Positions 25,916 through 34,265 of a DNA stretch of 64,000 nucleotides are shown piece after piece. Below the pieces are notes generated by a model. That model saw nothing but the letters and a program-made list of their open reading frames with translations, had not been told where the DNA came from and did no database searches. The stretch comes from AC-32 sp963813435 (GTDB lineage Bacteria > Actinomycetota > Thermoleophilia > Gaiellales > Gaiellaceae): assembly GCA_963813435.1 (NCBI GenBank), contig CAWEYY010000001.1:1-64000 (forward strand), in the 5' to 3' direction. The translations under genes and the position numbers were made by a program. Within the stretch, counting starts at the first letter, position 1; every line of letters begins with the position of its first letter.

Positions 25916-26577
25916 TCGGCCGGGTCGGGCGAGGTCTCTTCGCGCGGGTCGGCCTCACGGCCGATCACGACCCAGATCGCATGGACCGGCTCGTCGCCGA
26001 CGGCCCACAGGCGGTGTGGTGACGACGAGTCGAACGCGATCGACGCGCCGGGCCCGAGCTCGTATTCGTCGAAGCCGACGCGCACGCCCAGGGTGCCGCT
26101 GCTGACGTAGCCGTACTCCTTGCCGCCGTGTGTCATCAGCGCGTCCTCCGCGCACGACGCGGCGCCCACGGGATAGACCACGTAGAGGAACTCGACGTCG
26201 CGGTCGCTGTGAGGCGTCAGCCGCTCCCAACGCACTCCGGAGGCGAGGTTGATCACCAGCCGCGTCTCCGGACACGCCGCCAGGCCGCCGTGGTCGTCGT
26301 TCAGCCGTCGCACGATCCGCTCGCCGGAGCGCACGTCGCCGAAGACGTCGCTCATCGTCATGCCGAGCTCCGTGACGAGCGCGTAGAGCGTGCTCACCGA
26401 CGGGTTCACGCGGTCGAGCTCGATCTGCGAGACCAGGCTCGGCGAGACGCCGACGCGGCGCGCGAGCTCGCGCAGGCTGATCCCGAGGCGCTCCCGCTCC
26501 GCCCTCAGGCGGCTGCCGACCTTCGACGCCTCGACGGCGCGGTCGAGAGCCTCTGAGCTGGACGTCGCGTTGCTCAC
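25912..26577 (-). CDS. XRE-family regulator with C-terminal cupin
   Basis: 221 aa from the GTG at 26577, whose GTGA overlaps the E1-beta stop. The helix-turn-helix at residues 22-78 (I-S-L-R-E-L-A-R-R-V-G-V-S-P-S-L-V-S-Q-I) is followed by a cupin sensor at about 135-205 (H-G-G-K-E-Y-G-Y-V; S-P-H-R-L-W). This architecture (PuuR/HipB-cupin type) usually represses catabolic genes for amines, amino acids or similar ligands. It is the last gene of the E1/E2 operon and faces the importer, so it is the obvious local regulator. Confidence 0.92.
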   Translation of the reverse strand: MSNATSSSEALDRAVEASKVGSRLRAERERLGISLRELARRVGVSPSLVSQIELDRVNPSVSTLYALVTELGMTMSDVFGDVRSGERIVRRLNDDHGGLAACPETRLVINLASGVRWERLTPHSDRDVEFLYVVYPVGAASCAEDALMTHGGKEYGYVSSGTLGVRVGFDEYELGPGASIAFDSSSPHRLWAVGDEPVHAIWVVIGREADPREETSPDPAD

Positions 26578-27539
26578 TTCAGCCTCTTCCGGATCTCGTC
26601 GGCGATCCGCTCGGGCCCCGGCAGGAACGCATCCTCTAGCGGTGGGCTGTACGGGATCGGCGTGTTCGGCGTCGCGATCCGCCAGGCGTCGTCGAGGTAG
26701 CCGAGCCCCTGCTCCGCGACCGAGGCGAGCACCTCGCCCGCCCAGCCGCCATACAACGGCCCCTCCTCGACGATCGCGATGCGATTGGTCTTCTTCACCG
26801 AGGCGAGGACGGTCTCTACGTCGAACGGCCGCAGCGTGCGGAGGTCGATCACCTCGACCGACACGTTGTCCCGCTCGAGCGCCTCGGCCGCCTCGAGGCT
26901 GTCGTGGACGCTCTTCATCGCGGCGACGACGGTGATGTCGCTGCCCTCGCGGACGACCTTCGCCTCCCCCAGCCGGCCGACGTCGCCGTTGACCTCGCCC
27001 TCGAGCGTGTAGAGCCGCTTGTGCTCGAAGAAGAGCACCGGGTTGTCGTCGCGGATCGCGGCCTTCAGCAGCGCCTTCGCGTCTGCAGGCGTCGACGCGG
27101 CGACGATCTTGAGCCCCGGAACTCCCATGAACCACGAGACCGGCATCTGCGAGTGGATCGCGCCGAAGCGGGCGCCGCCTCCGACCACGGAGCGGATCGT
27201 CAGCGGCACGCTCACCTGCTCCTGCGTCAGGAACCAGTACTTGCTCGACTGGTTGACGATGCTGTCCATCGCGAGCGTGAGGAAGTCGCCGAACATGATC
27301 TCGAGCACCGGCCGCAGTCCGGTCACGGCGGACCCGAACGCGGCTCCGGTCATGGCCAGCTCGGAGATGGGCGTGTCGAAGACCCGCTCCGGGCCGTACT
27401 TCTCGTAGAGGCCGGTCGACGTCGCGAACACGCCCCCTGCGGCGGCGATGTCCTCCCCGAAGAGGATCACGCGCTCGTCGGCGGCGAGCTCCTCGTCGAG
27501 GGCGTCACGGATCGCGGTGCGGAACGGGATCGGCGTCAT
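26574..27539 (-). CDS. 2-oxoacid/acetoin dehydrogenase E1 component, beta subunit
   Basis: A 321-aa transketolase-like pyrimidine-binding subunit. Family motifs include G-E-D-I-A-A-A-G-G-V-F, F-D-T-P-I-S-E, G-P-L-Y-G-G-W-A-G-E-V and a C-terminal T-P-N-T-P-I-P. It pairs with the alpha subunit to form the thiamine-diphosphate site that decarboxylates a 2-oxoacid or cleaves acetoin. The ATG overlaps the E2 stop (ATGA). Gene order alpha, E2, beta, with the regulator last, is not the usual alpha-beta-E2 order. Confidence 0.93.
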   Translation of the reverse strand: MTPIPFRTAIRDALDEELAADERVILFGEDIAAAGGVFATSTGLYEKYGPERVFDTPISELAMTGAAFGSAVTGLRPVLEIMFGDFLTLAMDSIVNQSSKYWFLTQEQVSVPLTIRSVVGGGARFGAIHSQMPVSWFMGVPGLKIVAASTPADAKALLKAAIRDDNPVLFFEHKRLYTLEGEVNGDVGRLGEAKVVREGSDITVVAAMKSVHDSLEAAEALERDNVSVEVIDLRTLRPFDVETVLASVKKTNRIAIVEEGPLYGGWAGEVLASVAEQGLGYLDDAWRIATPNTPIPYSPPLEDAFLPGPERIADEIRKRLK

Positions 27540-28675
27540 CAGAGGGTGAGGGCGAGCGGCCGCTCGAGCAGCTCGCGTAGCCGGGACAGGAACCGCGCGC
27601 CGTCCGCGCCGTACACCACGCGGTGGTCGCAGGTGAGGGTGACGGTCATCAGATCGCGGAAGACAACGCCTCCGTGGTCGTCCTCGACCGGCTCGCGCCG
27701 GGCACCGCCCACGGCCAGGATCGCGACCTGCGGCGGATCGATGATCGCCTCGAACGACCGCACGCCGAACATGCCGAGGTTGGAGACGGTGAACGTGCCG
27801 TCGTGCAGGTCCTCGGGCGCGAGGGAGCGGCTGCGGGCGGCCTCGGCGAGCCGCTTCGTGTCCTGCGCGATCTGCGCGAGGGTCTTCTCGCCGGCGTCCT
27901 GGACGACCGGCACGAGCAGCGCGTCCTCTGTCGCAACCGCGACGCCGACGTTGACGCGCGAGTAGCACTCGACCTTGTCGTCGACGTACGACGCGTTGAA
28001 GCGCGGGAACTCCTTCAGCGCGGCCGCGGCCGCCTTCACGACGAAGTCGTTGATCGACGGGACATCCTGGCTCTCGTCGCGCGCCTCGCGCCGCAACGCC
28101 GTGATCAGGGACATGTCGATGTCGGCCGAGACCGTGAACGACGGGATCGTGGTCGCCGACTCGACCATCCGGCGCGCGATCGTGGCCTGCGTCGGCGTCA
28201 GCTCGAGAACCTGTACGTCGCCCTTCCCGCCGCTTGTCGGCTCACGCGCGGGCGGAGCGGGTGCCGTGGTGCCGGACTCGGCGGCCACGCGCTCGACGTC
28301 CTCGCGCGTGATCCGCCCGGCCGCGCCGGTGCCGGCGATCCCGTGGAGCGAGACGCCGAGCTCGACGGCGGTGCGCCTGGCGACCGGCGTCGCGTTGGCC
28401 CGCCCGGACTCCGCAGCGGCCGCCGGCGCGGCACCGTCGCCGTTGGCCAGCGTCGCGATCGGCTCCCCGATCGACGCGGTTTCGCCCTCGGAGACGAGGA
28501 TCGAGCCGAGCGTGCCGTCGGCCTCCGCTTCATAGACGACCGTCGCCTTGTCGGTCTCCACCTCGATCAGCGCCTCGCCCTTCGCGAATGCATCCCCGGG
28601 AGACTTCAGCCAGCGGAGGATGACGGCGTCGGCCATGGAGTCGGACAGCTTGGGCATCGTGAGTTCGCTGGGCAC
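27539..28675 (-). CDS. Dihydrolipoamide acyltransferase E2
   Basis: 378 aa from GTG 28675, giving the usual S-E-L-T-M-P-K-L start. There is one lipoyl domain (lipoyl Lys43 in E-T-D-K-A), an E1/E3-binding domain near residues 95-130 (T-P-V-A-R-R-T-A; G-R-I-T-R-E-D-V), and the CoA acyltransferase domain with catalytic His in C-D-H-R-V-V-Y-G-A. Tyr replaces the more common Asp after H-R-V-V, as in one known E2 clade, so activity is likely retained. It carries acyl groups from E1 to CoA. No E3 gene lies in the window. Confidence 0.93.
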   Translation of the reverse strand: MPSELTMPKLSDSMADAVILRWLKSPGDAFAKGEALIEVETDKATVVYEAEADGTLGSILVSEGETASIGEPIATLANGDGAAPAAAAESGRANATPVARRTAVELGVSLHGIAGTGAAGRITREDVERVAAESGTTAPAPPAREPTSGGKGDVQVLELTPTQATIARRMVESATTIPSFTVSADIDMSLITALRREARDESQDVPSINDFVVKAAAAALKEFPRFNASYVDDKVECYSRVNVGVAVATEDALLVPVVQDAGEKTLAQIAQDTKRLAEAARSRSLAPEDLHDGTFTVSNLGMFGVRSFEAIIDPPQVAILAVGGARREPVEDDHGGVVFRDLMTVTLTCDHRVVYGADGARFLSRLRELLERPLALTL

Positions 28676-28680
28676 CGGCC

Positions 28681-29661
28681 TCAGTCCTTGAACTCGCTGG
28701 CTCGGAGCTCGCTCGGGAACGGCGCGGCGAGTCCCTGCTCGCGCATCCGCTCGAGCTCGTCGGCGATCTCCTTCTCCACCCCGTCGAGGCGTGCGGCCTC
28801 GACGCCCTCTGCCTCGAGCTGCGCGCGGAGGATCGTGATCGGGTCGCGCGTCTTCCACTCGTCGAGCTCGCCCTCGGGCCGGTAGGCGCCGGGGTCGCTC
28901 CGCGAGTGCCCGACGAAGCGGTACGTCAGCGCCTCGATGAACGCGGGGCCGCTGCCCTCCCGCGCGTGCTGGATCGCCCGCGAAGCTGCCTCCCGCACGG
29001 TCCACACGCTCATGCCGTCGATCGTCTCGGCCGGGACGCCGAAGACCTCCGCGCGTGCCCGGATCTCGCCCGCGGTCACCGACTCGAACGGCGTGTACTC
29101 GCCGTAGCCGTTGTTCTCGCACATGAAGACGAGCGGCAGCTTCAGCACCTGGCAGAAGTTGAGGCACTCGAACACGTAGGCCTGGTTCATCGTGCCGTCG
29201 CCGAAGTACGCGACGGCCACGCCGCCCGTCGTCTTCTTCAACGCCAGCGCGGCGCCGGTCGCGGCCGCGATGCTGCCGCCGACGATCCCGAACGAGCCGA
29301 TCAGGCGGTCGGCCGGCGACGTCACGTTCATCGAACCGGCGCGCCCGCCGTTGATCCCGGTCTCGCGCGCGAGCATCTCGTCGAGCAGCTTTTGTGGATC
29401 CACTCCGAGAGCCAGCGCGTGCCCGTGTCCGCGGTAGGTCGCCGCAACCCGGTCGCGCTCCTCGAGCAGGCTCGCGACGCCGGTTGCCACCGCTTCCTGA
29501 CCCGAGTAGAGGTGCGTCGTCCCGTAGACCTCGCCCGCGAGGAAGAGCGACTGGACGAGGTCCTCGAAGCCCCGGATGAGGAGCATCTGGCGGTAGATCC
29601 GCGTGTAGAGATCGAGGTCGTCGAGGACCCCGGTCACGGGCTTGTCGCCGACCTGGCTCAT
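28681..29661 (-). CDS. 2-oxoacid/acetoin dehydrogenase E1 component, alpha subunit
   Basis: A 326-aa thiamine-diphosphate subunit. The cofactor motif starts G-D-G-T-M-N, and Y-R-G-H-G-H, G-R-A-G-S-M-N and the R-F-V-G-H-S-R-S-D loop are typical of the E1-alpha/AcoA family. Length and motifs cannot separate pyruvate, branched-chain or acetoin specificity. It is first of four tightly packed genes (E1-alpha, E2, E1-beta, regulator). No strong ribosome-binding site precedes its ATG. Confidence 0.93.
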   Translation of the reverse strand: MSQVGDKPVTGVLDDLDLYTRIYRQMLLIRGFEDLVQSLFLAGEVYGTTHLYSGQEAVATGVASLLEERDRVAATYRGHGHALALGVDPQKLLDEMLARETGINGGRAGSMNVTSPADRLIGSFGIVGGSIAAATGAALALKKTTGGVAVAYFGDGTMNQAYVFECLNFCQVLKLPLVFMCENNGYGEYTPFESVTAGEIRARAEVFGVPAETIDGMSVWTVREAASRAIQHAREGSGPAFIEALTYRFVGHSRSDPGAYRPEGELDEWKTRDPITILRAQLEAEGVEAARLDGVEKEIADELERMREQGLAAPFPSELRASEFKD

Positions 29662-29755
29662 TGCGAATCACAACCGACAGCGTGTCGACCGGTCATTGCA
29701 GACGGCCGCCCGGGCAAAGCCCGAACGGCCTGGAAACGCCGTCGCAAGCGCCGGC
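29662..29755 (-). terminator. Short gap with possible hairpin downstream of the bicupin
   Basis: Ninety-four bases separate the bicupin stop from E1-alpha. A GC-rich stem CGGGC-AAA-GCCCG, extended by GCC/GGC pairs, lies at about 29702-29726. It could terminate the upstream three-gene unit or attenuate read-through into E1-alpha. Confidence 0.4.
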
Positions 29756-30688
29756 TCACGTGACGCCCACGCCTTCCAGGCGCTCCGAGAGGTAGGCCCA
29801 GTCGCGCTCATGGCGGTACGAGTAGCGCGGCGGCGGCCCCGGCGCCGAGGTCTCGAGCCACCGCACGGGTCGGCCGCGCGTCTCGTAGAACGCGTGCACG
29901 CACCCGGTTCCCGTCCAGAAGACGTCACCAGGACGGAGCGTGTAGCGGTCGCCGTTCGCCACGACGTCGACCTCTCCCTCGAGCATGTAGTACGACTCTT
30001 CGAACGGGTGGTCGTGCGGGTTGGCGCAGGCGTTCGGCTGGTAGTCGACCATGAACATCGTGTGGAGCTGCGCGTTCAGCCGCTGGTCGACGAGCATCTT
30101 CACGGCGATCCCGCTGTAGGCGAGCACCGCGGTCGCCATGCTCCCGGAGACCGTCGGCGCGCCCATCGCCTGGCCGCGCTTCAGGAGCTCGAGGTCCATC
30201 TCGCCCTCCGTGAGCAGGAAGAGGTTGTGGTTGCGCGGGTCGCGGGCGTCGAGCGGCGTCACCTCGACGTCCGGTGGCGAGCCGAGGAAGAAGGTGTCAC
30301 TCGCGTCGAGGCGCGGACGGGGAGCGGCCATCTCGATCCACAGCGCACGCTCGGCCGAGCGAAAGGCGTGCGGCGCACCGACTGGAATCGCCCCGCAGGC
30401 GCCGGGCTCGAGCTTCACGCCGCGCCCCTCGAGGTAGAGCACGGGCTCTCCTTCGAGCACGTAGAGGCTCGTCTCGAACGAGTGCAGGTGCTCGTCGACG
30501 TGGCCGTCCTCGAGCGAGACCAGCGTCAACGCCATGTGTGTCGAGCCGAGCGTTCCGTCCACGAGGCGGCAGGAACTCAAGCCGCTCGAGTGGCCGGGCA
30601 GGCCCGGTGCGAGCTCGACGTCCTCGCGGCGGACGAGGCGATACCCCGGCCGCCCGTCGGCGAGCTCGCGCGTCCCGGTGTCGCTCAA
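29756..30688 (-). CDS. Bicupin, (S)-ureidoglycine aminohydrolase-like
   Basis: A 310-aa protein with two cupin barrels. The first has the G-x-V-D-E-H-L-H-S-F-E-T and P-V-G-A-P-H segments; the second has N-P-H-D-H-P-F-E-E-S-Y-Y-M-L-E-G and W-T-G-T-G-C-V-H, giving a full His/Glu metal site. Architecture and length fit ureidoglycine aminohydrolase (AllE/UGlyAH) and related bicupins, but specificity is not proven. The start overlaps the M24 gene stop (ATGA), so it is the third gene of a coupled operon. Confidence 0.82.
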   Translation of the reverse strand: MSDTGTRELADGRPGYRLVRREDVELAPGLPGHSSGLSSCRLVDGTLGSTHMALTLVSLEDGHVDEHLHSFETSLYVLEGEPVLYLEGRGVKLEPGACGAIPVGAPHAFRSAERALWIEMAAPRPRLDASDTFFLGSPPDVEVTPLDARDPRNHNLFLLTEGEMDLELLKRGQAMGAPTVSGSMATAVLAYSGIAVKMLVDQRLNAQLHTMFMVDYQPNACANPHDHPFEESYYMLEGEVDVVANGDRYTLRPGDVFWTGTGCVHAFYETRGRPVRWLETSAPGPPPRYSYRHERDWAYLSERLEGVGVT

Positions 30689-32049
30689 CCCCGAACCGTC
30701 CCGGGCTCGACGACAGCGGACATTGCGACGGCCTCTGCGACCCCAGTGGCGCCGTCGCGCCCGGGCTCGGTGTCACCCTTCGCCACGAGATCGGCGCCGC
30801 GCACGTAGGTACGCCCGGCCACGAGCAGCTCCTCGGCGGGGAAGCGCGTGATGATCTCGCAGCCGCTCGCCGTCACCACGACCTCTTCCTCGATCCGCGC
30901 GGCGGAGCGTCCGTCGGTGGCGGCGCAGTAGGTCTCGAGCGCGAACACCATCCCAGCCTCGAGCTCGACCGGGCTCTCGAGCGAGTGGACGCGCGAGATC
31001 ATCGGCGACTCGTAGAGCCCAACGCCGATCCCGTGGCCGAACTGGAGGCCGAAGCACGTCTCCTCGTCGGGGAACCCGAGCTCCTCGGCGGTTGGCCACA
31101 CCTCGGCGATCTTGTCCGTGGTCATGCCCGGCCGGACGAGCGCGATGGCCGCGTCCAGCCACTCGCGGCACTGCTTGTAGGCATCGAGCTGGGACGGGCT
31201 TACGCCGCCGACGTTGAACGTGCGGTAGTAGCACGTCCGGTACCCCATGAACGAGTGGATGATGTCGAAGAACGCCTGGTCTCCCGGCCGCAGAAGCCGG
31301 TCCGAGAACACGTGCGGGTGCGGGTTGCAGCGGTCGCCCGAGACCGCGTTCACGGCCTCGACCTGCTCCGAGCCCATCTCGAAGAGCAGCTGGTGCGCGC
31401 GGGCGACGATCTCGTGCTCGTACACGCCCGGCCGCAACATCTCGTAGATCTCCTCGTAGACGGCGTCCACGAGCCCGGCCGACTGGTCGAGCAGCGCGAT
31501 CTCCTGGTCGGTCTTGATCTTTCGCGCCGCGAGCATGACCTGGGACCCGTCGGCGATGTGCACCCCCGCGCGCTGCAGCGCCTCGATCGTGAGCAGGTCG
31601 GACATGTCGATCCCGAGCGGGTCGTCCAGCAGGCCGTCCTCGCGCAGCTCGTGCGCGATGCGCTCGCCCAGCCGGTCGGGGATGCCGGTCTCGTTCGGCA
31701 TCGCGCCGCGCATCGGCGACACGCCTGCGCGGAAGTTCTCCGGCGGGAGCCAGGGCGCGAACAGCTGGTGATGGCGTGCGGCCGAGCCGAAGTCCCACAG
31801 GATCGGGTCGGAGCCGCGCTTGAGCAGTGCGAAGCGCGCGTTCTTGTCCCGAGCCCACTCGCCGATGTGCGTGCTCGTGACGTAGCGGATGTTGTTCGGG
31901 TCGAACAGGAGGAGCGCGCCGAGGTCGGAGGCCTCGAGCGCCGCCTTCGCGCGGTCGAGGCGGTCCTGGCGCAGCCGCGGGAAGTCGATGCGCTGCTCCC
32001 AGTCAACCGCCCGCGTCGCATCGGGCGAGCCCACGGACCTGCTTCTCAT
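30685..32049 (-). CDS. M24-family pita-bread hydrolase (creatinase/aminopeptidase-like), altered metal site
   Basis: 454 aa with the two-domain creatinase/Xaa-Pro peptidase layout: a creatinase_N domain (about residues 25-185) and a pita-bread domain (about 190-430). In the latter, G-H-G-I-G, A-L-E-T and R-I-E-E-E supply His and Glu ligands. The first metal Asp is in F-F-D-I-I (262), but the second is replaced by Cys273 (G-Y-R-T-C-Y-Y-R-T). It may be a metal-poor amidinohydrolase-type enzyme or an ectoine-hydrolase-like one rather than a true aminopeptidase. It overlaps both neighbours by ATGA. Confidence 0.85.
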   Translation of the reverse strand: MRSRSVGSPDATRAVDWEQRIDFPRLRQDRLDRAKAALEASDLGALLLFDPNNIRYVTSTHIGEWARDKNARFALLKRGSDPILWDFGSAARHHQLFAPWLPPENFRAGVSPMRGAMPNETGIPDRLGERIAHELREDGLLDDPLGIDMSDLLTIEALQRAGVHIADGSQVMLAARKIKTDQEIALLDQSAGLVDAVYEEIYEMLRPGVYEHEIVARAHQLLFEMGSEQVEAVNAVSGDRCNPHPHVFSDRLLRPGDQAFFDIIHSFMGYRTCYYRTFNVGGVSPSQLDAYKQCREWLDAAIALVRPGMTTDKIAEVWPTAEELGFPDEETCFGLQFGHGIGVGLYESPMISRVHSLESPVELEAGMVFALETYCAATDGRSAARIEEEVVVTASGCEIITRFPAEELLVAGRTYVRGADLVAKGDTEPGRDGATGVAEAVAMSAVVEPGTVRG

Positions 32050-32948
32050 CGGACCACCTCCTGGTCGAGGGAAGCGCTCCGGAGATTGAGGAAGAGCGCC
32101 ATGAAATCGTCGTCCGCGTAGCCGGCTTCGGCGGTCGCCCGGAGGAGCGTCTTCATCTCCCGGGCCACCGGAAGCTCCACCCCGGCCTGTTCCGCGACGT
32201 CGAGGACGAGGTCGATGTCCTTCTCCATGAGCGTCGTGGTGAAGGTCGCCGAGAAGTCGTCACGGATGAGCGGCTCCTTCTTGTACTTGACGAACGGCGC
32301 GCCGACGGCCGAGTCCTCCATCACGTCCAGCATGTCCGAGCGCGACACCCCTGAAGCCTCGCCGAGCACGAGCGCCTCGGACATCAACTGGGCAATCCCG
32401 GCGATCATCAGGTTGATCGCGAGCTTGACGATCCGGGCCCGCTCGCCCTCTCCGACGTAGTGGGTCGCCGCGCCGATTGCCTGGAGGACCGGCTCGACTC
32501 GCTCCAGGGTCTCGCGCTCGCCCGAGACGATGAAGCGCAGGTTTCCCGCGCGTACGACGGTCGGGTTCCCGCTTACCGGTGCGCGCAGGTAGTCGACCGA
32601 AGCCCCCTCGGCGAGCGACGAGACGCGCGCAGAGACAGCCGGGGACACGGTGCTGGTGTCCGCCAGAACGGTTCCCGGTCTCGCCCCGGCGATGAGCTCG
32701 CCCGCGACGGCCTCGAACGCGCCGTCGTCGGCAAGCGACGTGAAGACCACGTCCACTTGCCCAGCGAGATCCGCTGCGCTCCCGGCGCTCTCCGCCCCTC
32801 GAGAGGCGAGCGCATCGGCCTTTCCGGGCGTCCGGTTGTACACGACGAGCGGGAAGCCGGCGTCCAAGACGCGCTCTGCCATCGCCGTGCCCATGTTTCC
32901 GAGACCGACCCACCCGACGGCGAGCCGTGGGCCTTGAGACGTGCGCAC
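32046..32948 (-). CDS. 3-hydroxyisobutyrate-dehydrogenase-family oxidoreductase
   Basis: 300 aa from the GTG at 32948, which places the Rossmann motif G-x-G-x-x-G (V-G-L-G-N-M-G) about 13-20 residues in, as usual; a longer frame reaches 33011. Family signatures are R-A-P-V-S-G-N-P and the catalytic Lys in R-I-V-K-L-A-I-N-L. Members oxidise small beta-hydroxyacids (3-hydroxyisobutyrate, tartronate semialdehyde, 6-phosphogluconate type) with NAD(P). It is first gene of the operon with the M24 enzyme and bicupin. Confidence 0.9.
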   Translation of the reverse strand: MRTSQGPRLAVGWVGLGNMGTAMAERVLDAGFPLVVYNRTPGKADALASRGAESAGSAADLAGQVDVVFTSLADDGAFEAVAGELIAGARPGTVLADTSTVSPAVSARVSSLAEGASVDYLRAPVSGNPTVVRAGNLRFIVSGERETLERVEPVLQAIGAATHYVGEGERARIVKLAINLMIAGIAQLMSEALVLGEASGVSRSDMLDVMEDSAVGAPFVKYKKEPLIRDDFSATFTTTLMEKDIDLVLDVAEQAGVELPVAREMKTLLRATAEAGYADDDFMALFLNLRSASLDQEVVR

Positions 32949-33029
32949 TGTCCAGTATGAATAAACGACCTGGGACGACGGGTCAAGCGTCCTCGGCGCC
33001 TGTACAGCCATACGGCACGCTCGCGCCGC

Positions 33030-34265
33030 TCACAACGGGATGCGCGCAGGCAGGAAGTACGCGACCAGCCCGAGAGCGACGACCTGCCCGGCTGCGTCCT
33101 CCTCGAGAGATGCGAAGGCCACCGGCCAGGTCGCATACCACGGCAGAACCCACGGGCTCGTGAGGATCAGCAGCGACGCGCCGAGGGCAAGGCGTGCCCG
33201 GCCGCGTAGCGCTTCGCGCACGAGCCACGCGCCCCCGGCGACGAGCGCGAGATCCGAGAGCCCGTGCGCCACACGCGGGGACAGGCCGAGCTGCTCGAGC
33301 CGCGCGGGAACCGAGAAGCTCGCCTGCTCGTGGCCGAGCTGACCGAGCGACGTCAGCCAGGCGGTCCCGAATACCGCCGTCGCCGAGACGGCGACCGCCG
33401 TTCCGGCGGCTAGCGCACCGAGCCAGAACGCCCGGCGCGATCGGAGGAGCTCGAGAGCGAGCAGCGGAAGCGCAACGGCCTTGATCGCAACCGCGAAAGT
33501 CCACAAGACGCCGCCCGCAGTGTCACGCCTCCTCGCCACGAGCGCGAGCGCGGCGAGCATGAGGACCAGCATCCACGCGTCGTTGTGCCCGCCGCCCGCG
33601 AAGCTCACGGCCACCAACGGGTTCCAGCCGACGAAGGCTGCGGCGAACGCCTTTCGTCGAGCCACGGCCGCCGCGAGCGTGGTAGCCGCAACCGCAGCGA
33701 AGGCGGCGGCAAGGCGGAAGAGGAGCGATGCGCGTTCCGCCGAGCGGCCGGCCGCGTCGCTCACGACGGCCGACGCCTCGGTGAACGCGGGGCCGTAGAC
33801 GGATGTCCGATCGCGCCAGGCCGGAGCGACGGCGCGGGTGGCGGGATCGCCCGGAAAGCCGACCGGCGCGATGGAAAACGGGTTCCCGTCATGCGTGGTC
33901 ACGATCCGCCCGTAGGCCCAGTAGCTGTATGCGTCACGCGACAGCACGAGCGGCCCGAACAGCGGTACGACCTGGATCACGGCGGCCGTCGCGAGGACGA
34001 CCGCGACCTGCTCCCGGCGCGAACGCAGCAGGAGCAGCGCCGCGAGGTAGACGGTGAAGGCGAGCACGAGCAAGGCGAAGAAACCGACGCTCCACGCGTC
34101 CGCACGTGCGGGGCCACCCGCCCGGATAGGAGAGTCAGGTACGGAGGCGACGACAGTCGCGGCTGCGAGGATCAGCGCGATGCCGATCCCGAGCGCGCGA
34201 GGGACGGTCAGCGTCCTAGTCGCCTGCGACGTCGCGGCGGATGAACACGAGGTAGGCGGCGGCAA
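33030..34265 (-). CDS. Polytopic GT-C type glycosyltransferase/mannosyltransferase-like protein
   Basis: 411 aa from a TTG at 34265. About ten membrane helices are visible, and the loop S-R-D-A-Y-S-Y-W-A-Y-G-R (about residues 109-120) is like the Asp-containing catalytic loop of polyprenol-phosphate-mannose transferases (MptA/MptB, GT87). Later motifs include G-W-N-P-L and G-G-H-N-D-A-W. The start overlaps the ABC permease by 50 bases, and no ATG or GTG exists nearer the first helix, so the start is uncertain. It is last in the two-component/ABC operon and probably builds lipoglycans. Confidence 0.75.
   Translation of the reverse strand: MPPPTSCSSAATSQATRTLTVPRALGIGIALILAAATVVASVPDSPIRAGGPARADAWSVGFFALLVLAFTVYLAALLLLRSRREQVAVVLATAAVIQVVPLFGPLVLSRDAYSYWAYGRIVTTHDGNPFSIAPVGFPGDPATRAVAPAWRDRTSVYGPAFTEASAVVSDAAGRSAERASLLFRLAAAFAAVAATTLAAAVARRKAFAAAFVGWNPLVAVSFAGGGHNDAWMLVLMLAALALVARRRDTAGGVLWTFAVAIKAVALPLLALELLRSRRAFWLGALAAGTAVAVSATAVFGTAWLTSLGQLGHEQASFSVPARLEQLGLSPRVAHGLSDLALVAGGAWLVREALRGRARLALGASLLILTSPWVLPWYATWPVAFASLEEDAAGQVVALGLVAYFLPARIPL

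Noticed and set aside
27539..28675. Inactive E2 because Asp is replaced by Tyr in the H-R-V-V-x-G motif
   Set aside because: The H-R-V-V-Y-G variant occurs in a known group of E2 enzymes and the rest of the domain is intact, so loss of activity is not supported.
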